Notes: generated by a model not told the origin, from the sequence alone. Shown: positions 10,944 through 20,403, numbered from the stretch's first letter. The stretch is DNA of 22,525 bases from Haplomitrium mnioides (GCA_049999725.1 JBNGIS010015387.1:1-22525), one strand, 5' to 3'. Made by a program: numbers and translations.

Positions 10944-11385
10944 TCAATGCAGATGGCCATAGAAATCTTGGCCACAGAAATCTTTCTTCATAGACTCTGC
11001 AAGAAAACAATGAGAGAAACAAAGGATTGCATCAACCCTCTTCCCAACCAACAACTATACAAAGTATGCTATTTGGTATGTGCACTTTGAAGTGATGTAC
11101 CTTCTTATGCTTACAAAGCTGCCAAATCACAACACATATTTGTTCTTCTTGGACTACATTTCAGTAAGTCAGCTCACTTGCCTCCCATTTCTTTGTGGAT
11201 TTTGATGAGAAACTTCAGTTCAATTTCTTTGTGGATTTTGATGAGAAACTTCTGTTCAACTGCAAAACCCTCCATAGTCACCACAGCTCTATGCACACCT
11301 GCCAAACACTCTAGAAGTAAAGCTTTTGGGATTGAGTCAGAGATTGTTGTTCTTACTTCATAAAGTTCTTTGGTACCCAGGATGC
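10944..11385 (-). pseudogene. Terminal two exons of the unidentified gene remnant
   Basis: The frame contains KELYEVRTTISDSIPKALLL, then ECLAGVHRAVVTMEGFAVEQ, then two copies of KFLIKIHKE produced by an in-frame 36-bp tandem duplication (11191-11258). It leaves through AG|GCAAGT, a standard form of the minor GC donor. It re-enters after TTGTTTTCTTGCAG for a 53-base last exon encoding MKKDFCGQDFYGHLH and TGA at 10944. Phase is preserved across the intron. No stop interrupts these exons. The family is unrecognised. Confidence 0.45.
11187..11258. repeat. 36-bp in-frame tandem duplication
   Basis: CTTTGTGGATTTTGATGAGA occurs at 11191 and again at 11227. The unit is 36 bp (12 codons), so it duplicates part of the minus-strand exon-like segment without changing its frame. 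Confidence 0.85.
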
Positions 11386-11469
11386 ATGTACTGAACTATG
11401 CTACACTGTACTGCCATTTAAGAGGACTAGTGTAAGCTTTGTGAGTATTAGGCATGTGCATTTGTAACT

Positions 11470-11575
11470 AAGACGTGGGCGGCTGGCCATGAGATGGATG
11501 TGATGTCCCAGCTCTTCAAGTACAATAGCAGTTAAGGGTTCAAAAATTGGATTAACCGATGTGTCCATAGATCTA
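11470..11575 (-). pseudogene. Short exon-like segment
   Basis: After an ATTTTCAG acceptor the frame reads SMDTSVNPIFEPLTAIVLEE and then LGHHIHLMASRP. The codon content looks protein-like, but the segment is too short to identify. The downstream donor is not certain. It fits between 12149-12467 and 11182-11385 in order and strand. Confidence 0.3.
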
Positions 11576-12148
11576 CTGAAAATCTAGGCAAACATATGGT
11601 CATGGAAAATATCTCTGCACAAAGAATTAGACAACTTTGCAAATAGCCAAGGTTATTAACCAAAAAGGTTATACATCCAATAAACACAGCCAGAAATTGA
11701 ACTAGGAACAAAACTGTTTGACGTCACTGTCTTGAAAAACCAGAGTAAACGGTCAGAGACATGAAGGATACACCTCGAACTTTGTGAAGGTGATCTATTT
11801 GTCAAGCGACACCTGAAGTAAAAATATTCTTCAGGCTGCAAGAAGTTGTTTCCCAACGAGGAAAATCCAATGTAAAAGTAGATGGATTTACGTTTACAAG
11901 TGTACAGACAAAATTCAGCCGGAACAAAAGCACAGAAAAAAAAAAACAAACAGTAGTGATCCCTCGTCAATCTGTAGGCAAAATCAAGACAAGATGAAGT
12001 CTGCACATGCCTCCTACGGATAAACATGAGTGTATAGTCGAGACAATGCTACTAATTCTGCACTTCAACCCCCGAGTCCACCCCACATAAAAGAATCCTG
12101 GTAGAAAGAGTAGCAGACGACTTTAGGAGACCATCGCCAACCCAGGCA

Positions 12149-12467
12149 TTAGCCGATGTAATGACTGCTCGTCCATTGCCTTCGTACATCTCTGAACGGA
12201 CATGGAGAAAGCAGTGTTCGTCCTGACTGCCTCAGGAAGCAGTCGGTCAACTTTAACGCTAGCCTCACATGTTTGTTCTCATTTCTCAAAATGTCCCTAC
12301 TATCTGTGTGCATTTTAGCGTATGCAGCATAACCGCAAGTGCTGTTAGCCATTAATTTGCTTGATTGCTCCACCAGCTTCGCAGCAAGCTTATCCTTCTT
12401 CCAACACCGCGATACTGTCAGAGTCGAGAAATGCGAGGTAATGAGCCATGAGCCAGCTGTTGCAAAT
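12149..12467 (-). pseudogene. Further exon-like segment, frame uncertain
   Basis: It follows a good 3' splice site (TTTTTTGCTTTGACAG). In the phase left by the previous segment it reads CNSWLMAHYLAFLDSDSIAV and then stops. A second frame stays open to a TAA at 12149 and contains KLAAKLVEQSSKLM and SRDILRNENKHVRLALKL. A one-base change near 12390 would reconcile the two, so a frameshift is likely. A GTGAGG at the NENKH codons could be the real exon end. The following region down to 11650 resembles untranslated or intronic sequence; its open minus-strand frame at 11656-12027 has no recognisable content. Confidence 0.35.
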
Positions 12468-12497
12468 CTGTCAAAGCAAAAAAGTGTTGTACCTCAC

Positions 12498-12872
12498 CAA
12501 GAATTGCAGAATTGAGGACAACAATCGTACGACATTGCCATCGTTCATGTCAGACACAGATTGCAGCACGTGATTGCAGAAGTAGCCGTGTAAGCTAGGT
12601 ATAAGGAATGTTGGATATTCTCACTCCATCGGAGCCTTCTTCGTTTGCTGCATTGCCCTAAAGCATTGCAGATCACTAGTGTTGAGGGAGCTCTGAACTT
12701 GGACGACGTTCCTGCAAAATTAGGGTGAAAGCAACCCACAAACGAGCAGAGTAAACTGCAGAATTAGTAGGGACTAACAATCCTACAAAGTTTTGCTTGT
12801 AATATAGCAGCTCAAAAAATAGCAGAGCTCCAACCAGCTCTCCAAGAATTGCTCATTGTCTTCTACACTTGC
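12498..12872 (-). pseudogene. Exon pair of the unidentified gene remnant
   Basis: The first segment (12872-12787) contains NEQFLESWLELCYFLSCY and ends in a GTAGGA donor. The second (12711-12498) begins after an ATTTTGCAG acceptor and contains SSLNTSDLQCFRAMQQ, then an in-frame TGA at 12621-12623, then IPSLHGYFCNHVLQSVSD and LLSSILQFL before a GTGAGG donor. The bases around the stop (GGAGTGAGA) could instead be a splice donor, in which case the second half of the segment would be intronic. A minus-strand start codon is not seen; the upstream side runs into the 61-bp array. Confidence 0.4.
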
Positions 12873-12891
12873 AAGACACTAGCCAAGTAAT

Positions 12892-13110
12892 ACATCAAAT
12901 TCATCAAACAAAACATTGAACAACTTCAAAATCAGTATAATTCTCCATGAACACATCAAATTCATCAAACAAAACATTGAACAACTTCAAAATCNNNNNN
13001 NNNNTGAACACATCAAATTCATCAAACAAAACATTGAACAACTTCAAAATCGGTATAATTCTCCATGAACACATCAAATTCAACTTGAAAGTTAGTATAA
13101 TTCTCCATGA
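12892..13110. repeat. 61-bp tandem repeat, four copies, with assembly gap
   Basis: Units begin with ACATCAAATTCATCAAAC at 12892, 12953, 13010 and 13071. The last is a shortened copy that resumes at GTATAATTCTCCATGAA. Regular spacing is 61 bp. The spacing across the ten-N gap (12995-13004) is 57, so the gap stands for 14 bases of repeat if the array is regular. The period is not a multiple of three, so the minus-strand frame through it shifts from copy to copy and is not a real gene. Confidence 0.85.
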
Positions 13111-14231
13111 ATATACCATTTAATCACTGCTAAGGCTTTAGCAATAGACTCCATTTCACTCTCACGCACATTCAACTCTATGCTCAAAACTGTAGAAGAC
13201 TTACTAAACCCAACAAACGTGCTTTGGTCTCTCGTCATTTGCCAGAAATCAAGAAGACGTACTAGACCCAACAAACTAACCAATCTCTCACCATTTGAAA
13301 AAAAAAGAGTAGAAAAGCAAGAACCAAAAAAAGACTTTGAGCAGAAAAGCAAGAACAAAAAAGGTCATTTCTAGTCATTTGTCAATGTTGATTAAAATGA
13401 CTACAATGGCGAAATAAGACATATCTTTATATTTTTTCACTATAGTTATTTCTAGTTTTTTGTCTAAAATGACTACATGGTGTGATTTGGATCATTTAGA
13501 TCAATTGTATCATTTTGGTCAAATGATTGAAATTACTAAAAACAACAAAATAGTTGTTTAGACAGCTATTTGTGTTGCGTTACCTTTGTTTTTGGTCATT
13601 TAGAACATTGCGCTATTAGCTGATAGATCATATAGACTGATGTTTTCATTTAGTGTTGTTGGATACACCATAGAGGTAGCCACACTTAGGTGTAGAATAC
13701 ATTGTGATGTAGTAATTCCATGCTTGACCTTTAAGATTTTACAAGATAATGCCAACTTGATCAGGTCTTACTCTGCTTGCTTGACGTTATGGTAAGCAAA
13801 AACAAAGTCGAACAGAAACTACACCGCCTCAAAGAATAACAAGCACATTAGCTAGAAATGTTATGCACGCATGAAGTAATTACTGACAACAATTGCATCA
13901 AGAAATAACAAGTAAGACTTCCGAGTCTATGCATACATGGATTTAAGAGTCTTAATTAACAAGAACTCATGAGTCTAAGTTGTAATACTAGACACATATA
14001 TTACATATACAAGTTAACACAAGTACAAAAGTAGCGCACAAGAAAAGACTTCAAACCAACAAGGTATGAGATGCCCAATAATGCACTTTCCCTTCTATAT
14101 ATACTCAATAAAAAGAAACTCACTTACAAAAGTAGAGGAAACTCATTGATTCTTTTTTTGCCACTCTTTGATTGGACCACCATTTTCTCTCTATCTCTCT
14201 TTCATTGGATCACCCTTTACTTTAATTTTGC
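13111..14231. other. AT-rich DNA, no supported gene
   Basis: A minus-strand open frame at 13092-13358 could be upstream sequence of the decayed gene to the left, but nothing in it is recognisable. At 13372-13490 the motif CTAGT..TTTGTC..AAAATGACTAC occurs twice. A lone variant of the palindromic core found in the right-hand array (GTCTATGCATACATGG) is at 13925. Confidence 0.4.
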
Positions 14232-14410
14232 TTCTACCATATGTTCTTATCTTAGAACCTTCTATCTCTCTTTACTTCTCCTTCTCCTACATGTTCTTAT
14301 CTTAGAACCTTCAACTACTCTTAAGTTCTCTGCTTGCTACGTGTCTTTATCTTGGAACCTTTTACTACTCTTTAATTCTCTGCTTGCTACGTATCCTTAT
14401 TCTCTTCTAA
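14232..14410. repeat. 50-bp pyrimidine-rich tandem repeat
   Basis: ATGTTCTTATCTTAGAACCT at 14241 recurs at 14291, as GTGTCTTTATCTTGGAACCT at 14341 and as GTATCCTTAT at 14391, a spacing of exactly 50 each time. Each copy is followed by a CT-rich half. It lies immediately left of the Ty3/gypsy remnant. The plus-strand open frame through it (14071-14424) is a low-complexity by-product. Confidence 0.85.
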
Positions 14411-14479
14411 AGTTGTCATTTTAGAGCTTCTTATTCATTTTAATTTGTTGATTTTCTCTTCTTTCACCACGTGCCATTC

Positions 14480-16222
14480 TCTCTAGAGAGTATCTAGCTA
14501 TGGTTTATGCTACCAAAGTTTGGAGACACTATCTTTTGGAGAAACATGTACTTATGTGCACTAATCATAAACCCTTGCTGCAACCAATTCACTTGGAAAA
14601 TATGAAAAGTCATCATCATCAATGGGAAGATCAACTATAACTCTTTGATATCAAGTTGGAGTACAAGCCAAAAAGGTTCCACACTATTTTAGATTCTTTA
14701 TCATGATGGTCTGATCATCAACTAAATACATTGGAGGTAGTAAATGTTAGCATATTGGATCTTAATGAAGTAACAAGTGAAGGTTTTCAACAAAAACTAC
14801 AAAAAGCTACTTTCTTTAATCTTTTTTGAGCACGTCTCATGGTCAATGATAGTGAGTATCATACTTTTTCCATTCGAGATGGTGTTCTCTATTGAGATAA
14901 TCAAATATACGTTCCACAAGATGATGCAATTCAAATGGGATGTTTACAAAAAGCATATCACATTCTAATCTCTGGGTATTTTGGAGTAGACAAGACTATA
15001 TAGTTGCTTCAATGCACTTAGTAGGGGCCAAACCTAGCTCGAAACGTTTGTGCTTTGTTCGCTTTTGTGAAAAAACAAGGCTTCAAAACTAGTTGGACTT
15101 CTTCATCCACTAGCGAATCCTATGGCCCATTGGGAACATGTTAGTTTGGATCTTGTCACTTCACTTCCAACTATGTTTTGTGGGTTTACTACTATTGTGG
15201 TGTTTGTAGACAAGCTCAACAAACATATTTATTTAGCACCAATAGTGGATGCTTTGCAATTGGCCAAATTTTACTTTTATATAATCTTTTGCTATCATAA
15301 AATGCCCAAATTGTTAATATCTGATAGAGATCGACAATTTACTAAGATTTTTTGGCGAGAGTTGCTCACTCTTTTGGGTACCAAACTATCAATCTCTACG
15401 ACTTATCATCCTCAAACAGATAGGAAAATTGAGCTCGCTAATCATACTATAGAGAGAATATACTTTGAGCATTTATCAATATTCATCACACAAATTGGGA
15501 TAGTTTCTTACTGGTTGTGGAGTTTTTCTACAAAAAATCCAAACAAGCAAGTACATGATTCAAGTCAACATCCTCTTATTTATGATGGTTTGCTTTCTCC
15601 TTTCTCTTCCAATGTTCTAAGTATTTCAACCTTTTTGCCTCATTTATTTTCTTCTTTGCAAGATGCCTAAAACCATCTTGTTATTGCTCAAAATCAACAA
15701 AAATAAATATGATAATAAAGATTGTCATGATTTCTCTTTTGTTTTAGGTGACCAAGTTATGCTTTCTACTCATGATCTCTTTTTGTCTTTAGATACTCAA
15801 GTAGGTAAGCTATCTTTTGCTTTGATTGGTTCTTTCTCAATTTCTCAAGTTATTTATGTCATTGTATATAAACTTGATCTTCCTCTCCATATGAAGATTC
15901 ATCTTGTATTCCTTGTCTCTAAACTTAAGCCTTTTATTTCTAATCCATCTTATTTTTTGAATCGTGTTCAAATTACTCCTCCATCTATAGTTCTCGATGA
16001 TCATAAAGAATATGAGATTGATCACAAAATGAGTTTTCAAACATGGGTGACATCATCAAGTTCAATATAAAGTTTTGTGGAAGGGCCATCCACTTCATGA
16101 TGTTACATATTAGTGATGTTCTAATCTTGAGAATGCTCAAGAGGCTATTTGATTTTTTGAAATTGCATATCATGACAATGACTTCATCAATTAGAAGGCG
16201 AGAATTATGTAATGGTACAAGC
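14480..16222 (+). pseudogene. Ty3/gypsy chromovirus pol remnant (RNase H-integrase-chromodomain)
   Basis: This is the 3' half of a Ty3/gypsy pol gene. RNase H comes first (14480-14760), containing REYLAMVYATKVWRHYLL and the NHKPLL motif. A decayed zinc-binding linker follows (about 14780-15080), then the integrase core (15080-15670) and an integrase C-terminal region (15663-16045). A chromodomain-like tail (16050-16160) reads VLWKGHPLHDVTY and NLENAQEAI in shifted frames. Stops and frame changes occur at several points, so the copy is dead. Gag, protease and most of the reverse transcriptase are absent, and the left edge meets the 50-bp array with no 5' LTR. The domain order and chromodomain place it among chromoviruses. 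Confidence 0.85.
15080..15670 (+). pseudogene. Ty3/gypsy integrase core
   Basis: The frame is open from about 15122. It shows the usual lead-in WEHVSLDLVTSLP with the first catalytic Asp. VVFVDKLNKHIYLAP follows, then LISDRDRQFTKIFWREL with the second Asp, and TKLSISTTYHPQTD with the Glu shortly after (KIELAN). The expected G-Q-T after PQTD is replaced (R-K-I), and the sequence after about residue 110 drifts from the family, so the protein is unlikely to work. A segment just upstream in another frame (KLVGLLHPLANPM) is the normal link to the zinc-binding domain, displaced by a frame change. Confidence 0.9.
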
Positions 16223-16226
16223 ATAA

Positions 16227-16684
16227 TGTTATGTTATATATAGGAAAATAGACAGGAGTGAAAGAAGTGGTAAAGGATCACTTTTAGGGTTGAAGTCATT
16301 TTTTAATGTTACTTGCTTTTGAAGTTATAGTAAGTGAAGTGGTATAAGGTTACTTTTAGAGTTGAAGTTGGATAAGATTACTTGACTTCAAAGTTGCTTT
16401 CAGAGAAGTAAGATAAAATCAATTTTAGAGCTAAAATTGGAAGTGACTTGCAAGACAATAAAGGGGGATGACACCTTCTTCTATTGTATAAATAGAAGGG
16501 TTTTATAGCCTCACTTCTCATTCTGGAGCTCCTCTCAAATCAATTGGGTTCTTTGGTTGTTGGCTTTTTGCTTGCACTTTTGGTCTTAGTTTGGGCATTC
16601 AAATGCATTTGGTTGAAAAACTCTATTAGAGTTCACTATGAGTTCTTACTCATTTGGAGTTTATCTTTGAGTTATTTTACACCA
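16227..16684 (+). mobile_element. Probable 3' LTR of the plus-strand Ty3/gypsy remnant
   Basis: It is a non-coding stretch of 458 bp that begins TG (TGTTATGTTATATATAGG), ends CA (TTATTTTACACCA) and follows directly on the decayed pol end. A TATA-box-like TATAAATAG at 16487-16495 is placed as expected for the promoter in U3. Its right edge coincides exactly with the point where minus-strand integrase homology of another element breaks off, which supports 16684 as the true LTR end. No second copy is in the window for comparison, so the left edge is uncertain by tens of bases. Confidence 0.6.
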
Positions 16685-18205
16685 AGTGATAAGTAGTAGA
16701 TATAGCCAATTTGGTTTTGGGAGGACCAAATATTATGCTTCAAAACATATTGATGAACTGAGCGTCATGATCAAAAATAATAACCTTAGAGATACTGTGA
16801 TGATGCATTTTCACGGATTTAGTCATTGGACGAATGTGAATCATTTTATTGAGCTTCTCAACAAAAACAAAAATAACATCATAACTACATAATGTACAAG
16901 GTAGCTCATATACAACATCCATACTCACATATTTTTATTGTCGAAGTGGGATGGGCAATTTGGTTGCACTAAACTACATATTTGAGATTTGTAGATTTGT
17001 TTTGTTGATAAGCCAAACAACTTTAAACATACTCATCAACATCATGATGTATCATTGGCTAATAGTAAACTCACTGAAGATTTTCAATGTATTTTCAACT
17101 CCAATATGCTCACCAACTACAAAATCATGCGTTTCATGCAAAATTTTAGTACGTAGCTCAATATTCTTTGGAATCCATATCTTGTCATGAAAAAAAAAAA
17201 ATCCACGCACTACTTTTCCCAACTTCTTTTATTGTGTTGCAATGTTCTTTTCATCTTCTCTATAAAAACTAACATCTTTTCTCACTATATAGGATGAATT
17301 GCAATTTTCATGAAGGTGTTGAGTTGAGTCATTTGAGTTAAAATACCTTCAATAGAAACCATCTTCATATAAAATCATTGGCACCATTATACCCATTGAA
17401 TTCACCTTTTGGAGAGATCATGTGTGTTTCTAGATAAATTAATGGTTTGTTATCGATTTCTAGAATAAGCTCATTGTCTCTCAAATAATGCCTCGTTTTG
17501 CACAGCAAAACTACCATACAAGTTAACATGAGGAGTTGGCGATTGTGCAAACAACCAAACATTGTTTCTTGAAATAAAAACAATATGATGCCAACCATCC
17601 TCTCATTCTTGTTGCAAAACTTCACTTATAGCCTTGTGAGATGCATCAATTGAAAGTTTGATTGGTTGTTTGGAATTATATTATTTTAAAATAGAAGTAT
17701 AATAAAGTAAGCTTTTCAATGCTTGAAACGCCAATTTCTCTATGGTTTCTTGTATCTAAGTATGGTTCTTCGTGAGAAAATTAGTTGAATTTTCTTCTAT
17801 TTATGCAAAACCATTTACAAATGTGTGATAAAACCCAATTAAATCTAAAAACCCTCTAAGTTGTGTTTGATCAGTAGGAGCTTATCACTTCTCAATAGCC
17901 TCAACCTTTTTCTCTATCACTTGAGTTCTTGTTGTATTCACAAGATGACCTAAGTAGTCAATCTTTTTTTTTCTAATGCAACATTTTAATACTTTGACAT
18001 ATAGCTTGTGCTCTGAAAGTATCTTCAAAACCTTACAAAGATGTTGTTGATGCTCTTGAAGAGTCTTGCTATAAATAGGAATTTCATTCAATAAGACAAT
18101 AAAAACTTATCCAAATAAGAGCAAAAAAATCATTCATAACATCCATGAATTTGGTAAGAGTGTTGGTCCAAAAGGCATGACTAGATATTCAAAGTATTTA
18201 TATCA
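16685..18205 (-). pseudogene. Second Ty3/gypsy pol remnant (RT-RNase H-integrase)
   Basis: Read right to left, it starts in reverse transcriptase (FEYLVMPFG at about 18190). It continues through EIPIYSKTLQEH and KKKIDYLGHLV (18091-17885) and a connection region with LRGFLDLIGFYHTFVNGFA (about 17860-17800). RNase H follows with LSIDASHKAISEVL (about 17640) and RHYLRDNELILEIDNKPLIY (about 17450). The integrase zinc-binding region has ILHETHD (about 17140), and the core has SMDVVYELP, FVFVEKLNKMIHI, IIFDHDAQFINMF and KLAISTTYH at 16690. Several stops and frame changes interrupt it. The expected YxDD segment is damaged. It is cut at 16685 by the LTR of the plus-strand element. The N-terminal RT, protease, gag and LTRs are missing. 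Confidence 0.85.
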
Positions 18206-18244
18206 ACTTCCAAATGTGAGTATGGATGTTGGAGCTATCAAGAG

Positions 18245-19113
18245 GAGTTGTTGTGATTATGGCCAATGGCCAAAAGCATGACATATTTTGCTCTCAAAAG
18301 CCATTCCTTTTAAGGATTGAAAAAGAGTATGCGGAATCTATGTAATTTTTTATTGCACCTGTACAACATGATATTATTTTAGGCTTGACTTGGCTTGAAG
18401 ATTGATCCGCTCAATTTGATTGGGCAAAGCAACAGATTCAAGTTACCGTACAAGATAAGAAATTTCTTTTGGGGTGTTCGACAACATTGGTGAAGAAGTT
18501 TAAATTAGTTCAACATGATAATTCAGTGGAGCAAGAGTTGCCTATCTTTGTTGTTTGATTCAAGCTCATCATGGACTTGAGTAAAGAGGGAGGAAAAAGT
18601 GCATCTACCTTAATAATAGATGATATTTTGAAGAAGTTTGTAGATGTATTTTCGTAGGATTTTCTAAAAGAGTTACCACATGATTGTGGAATGTCTTTTT
18701 CAATTGAGTTGATACTAGAAAGTACTCTTTATAGTTAGCCTATATATTGGTTATCACCACAAGAATTAGAGGAGCTTCGAAAAACATTGACAAATCTTCT
18801 TAAGAAGGATTTCATTCAACATAGTACTTCGCTTTAGAGAGCTCTCGTATTCTTTATATGCAAGAAAGATGGTGGATTTTGTCTTTGTACAGATTATCGA
18901 GGCTTGAACAATCAAATAGTAAAGAATTCCTATCCTCTACCTCGTATTGATGATTTCTTGGATCAATTGAGTGGTGCGCGATTCTTTTCTAAGTTGGATC
19001 TTTCAAGTGGTTATTGGCAAATTCCTATCAAGCCCAAGTGATGTGCCAAAGACAGCTTTTTGTACAAGATATATGCATTTTCAGTGGAAGGTTCTTACAT
19101 TTGGCCTTACTAA
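18245..19113 (+). pseudogene. Third Ty3/gypsy remnant (protease-RT N-terminal half)
   Basis: A single frame runs from about 18252 to 19041. It covers the end of an aspartic protease (VMANGQKHDIFC, then HDIILGLTWLE) and the start of reverse transcriptase. The RT part shows [57 protein letters not shown] (first catalytic Asp present) and, after a one-base shift at about 19039, DVPKTAFCTRYMHF and WKVLTFGLT. In-frame stops lie at 18343, 18403, 18556, 18655, 18736 and 18835, before the shift. Homology ends at 19113, well before the YxDD motif. It is head to head with the minus-strand copy; since both contain the F-G-x-T segment, they are two different copies and not halves of one. Confidence 0.9.
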
Positions 19114-20018
19114 ACAATCGCTACTTTGAACCAGGAACAGGCTACTTAGAACAGAAACTTTTTTTTTGTGGGAAAAATTGTGATTTTTCATATCAAAAAC
19201 ATAAAAAACGAGGTTAATTTTTAAAAACAAAAAGTACATGAGTTTCTTTGGGTTTTATTTTGGTCGTTTCAGCAAGCATAATAGAGCAAAAGTCAAATTC
19301 GTTATGCAAAATCAATCAATATTACTAGTTTTTACGAAAACATTGGAAAACTTGAATTTTTTTAAAATCATAAAAATTACGTTAAGTTTTCATCAAAAAA
19401 TTGCATTTTATCATTGATTACAATTCTAAGCCCAAAAGTTGAAAATACACGTCATAAGAAACTATTTTGAAATATGTTTGATTGCACAAACTTGAGGCGC
19501 GAGTAGACATAGTGCTCTTCAAACTTTTTTGTTGGAAAAATATTACAAAACACAAAGAAAAAGCCTAAGGGGACTAGAAGTCAAGGGAATAAGTTTGCAA
19601 TGGTAAACACAAAAACAAACAAAAAGAAACATTGCATCGATTTAGGAGCTTTAATTAAAACGTCAAGAAGAAAGGAAGCTTTCAAATTAAGTTGAAAATC
19701 CATGCAATCAAAAGTGAATGTAGGCTTTCAAAAAGGTTCCAACAATTAAAAATATTTCATAGTTCAACGAAGCATTTACAGAAATGTATCATAGTTCTGA
19801 ATAAAAAAAGTAGTAGCTAAAGAGATTGCTTTAAGATTGTAAACAAGAAACATGTTCAAGTTTTAGAGTTGATTCAACCAAACAAAGGTCTCAAGATCTA
19901 CAAAAGAGTCTAGGACATGTATACAAACAAAGTTGTAAGTGGTTGTCTTTGTATGAAGAAGCTTAAGGGTTATGCAGGAAAAGTAGAAATTTTGGAAGGC
20001 GTGGACTTCCGACCCAAT
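19114..20018. other. AT-rich DNA between the RT fragment and the 52-bp array
   Basis: No protein similarity was recognised. The plus-strand open frame at 19014-19217 is only the shifted tail of the RT fragment running on. Poly-A and poly-T short tracts are frequent. Confidence 0.45.
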
Positions 20019-20330
20019 GTCTATGCGTGCATAGAAATCCAAGCTCAACATGTGAACACTCCACTCCAAAGTCTAGGCGCGCTAAGGAATCTAAGCTCAA
20101 CAAGTGAACACTCCACCCCAAAGTCTATGCATGCATAGGAATCCGAACTCACCAACTGAACACTCCACCCCAAAGTCTAGACGCGCATAGGAATCCAAAC
20201 TCACCATCTGAACACTCCACCCCAAAGTCTAGGCGCACATAAGAATCCAAACTCACCATCTGAACACTCCACCCCAAAGTCTATGCGCGCAAAAGAATCC
20301 GAACTCACAAGCACAACATTCTTAAAGAAA
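20019..20330. repeat. 52-bp tandem array with palindromic core, six copies
   Basis: The core GTCTATGCGCGCATAG-like motif begins at 20019, 20071, 20123, 20175, 20227 and 20279, exactly 52 bases apart each time. Between cores lies AATCCAAACTCACCATCTGA followed by ACACTCCACCCCAAA. Core variants include GTCTATGCGTGCATAG, GTCTAGGCGCGCTAAG, GTCTATGCATGCATAG, GTCTAGACGCGCATAG, GTCTAGGCGCACATAA and GTCTATGCGCGCAAAA. Substitutions fall within cores and spacers but no insertion or deletion breaks the phase. The array lies about 570 bp beyond the truncated 3' end of a transposase-like gene. It might be a subterminal repeat array of a DNA transposon or an independent minisatellite. Confidence 0.9.
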
Positions 20331-20403
20331 GACTGAGAAGAAGCTAAGTTTTAAGTTCGGTAGAAGAGTTTTTGTACGTTGTATATTTTGCTTGCAAATC
20401 AAA

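Larger units (their letters stand above)
10944..12872 (-). pseudogene. Unidentified multi-exon gene remnant
   Basis: Several minus-strand segments read as exons, in the order 12872-12787, 12711-12498, 12467-12149, about 11575-11470, about 11385-11182 and 10996-10944. I do not recognise the protein. The predicted pieces are helix-rich and soluble-looking, with no membrane segment. The strongest support is the first junction: a 75-bp GT-AG intron (12712-12786, with a CTAAT branch-like site) joins its exons in phase across a split Leu codon. The last junction would be a GC-AG intron (10997-11181, acceptor TTTTCTTGCAG), also in phase, followed by 17 codons and TGA. Against function there is an in-frame TGA at 12621-12623, an implausible 30-bp 'intron' at 12468-12497 and a frame change within 12149-12467. 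It is probably a decayed gene or two adjacent fragments. Whether all pieces belong to one gene is inference. Confidence 0.4.

Noticed and set aside
11656-12027. 123-codon minus-strand open frame
   Set aside because: No recognisable content and a T-rich hydrophobic run; it looks like untranslated or intronic sequence between exon-like segments.
12904-13119. Minus-strand open frame through the 61-bp array and gap
   Set aside because: The period is not a multiple of three, so the frame changes in each copy, and the frame crosses ten Ns.
14071-14424. 117-codon plus-strand open frame
   Set aside because: It is made of a CT-rich 50-bp tandem repeat giving a Leu/Ser-rich product, with no domain.
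16740-18231. The minus- and plus-strand Ty3/gypsy pieces as two halves of one inverted element
   Set aside because: Both contain the same RT segment (F-G-x-T) with clearly different DNA, so they are separate copies.
20019-20330. CRISPR-like array (regular palindromic repeats)
   Set aside because: The sequence between cores is itself repeated, so there are no unique spacers, and the context (introns, Ty3/gypsy elements) is eukaryotic.
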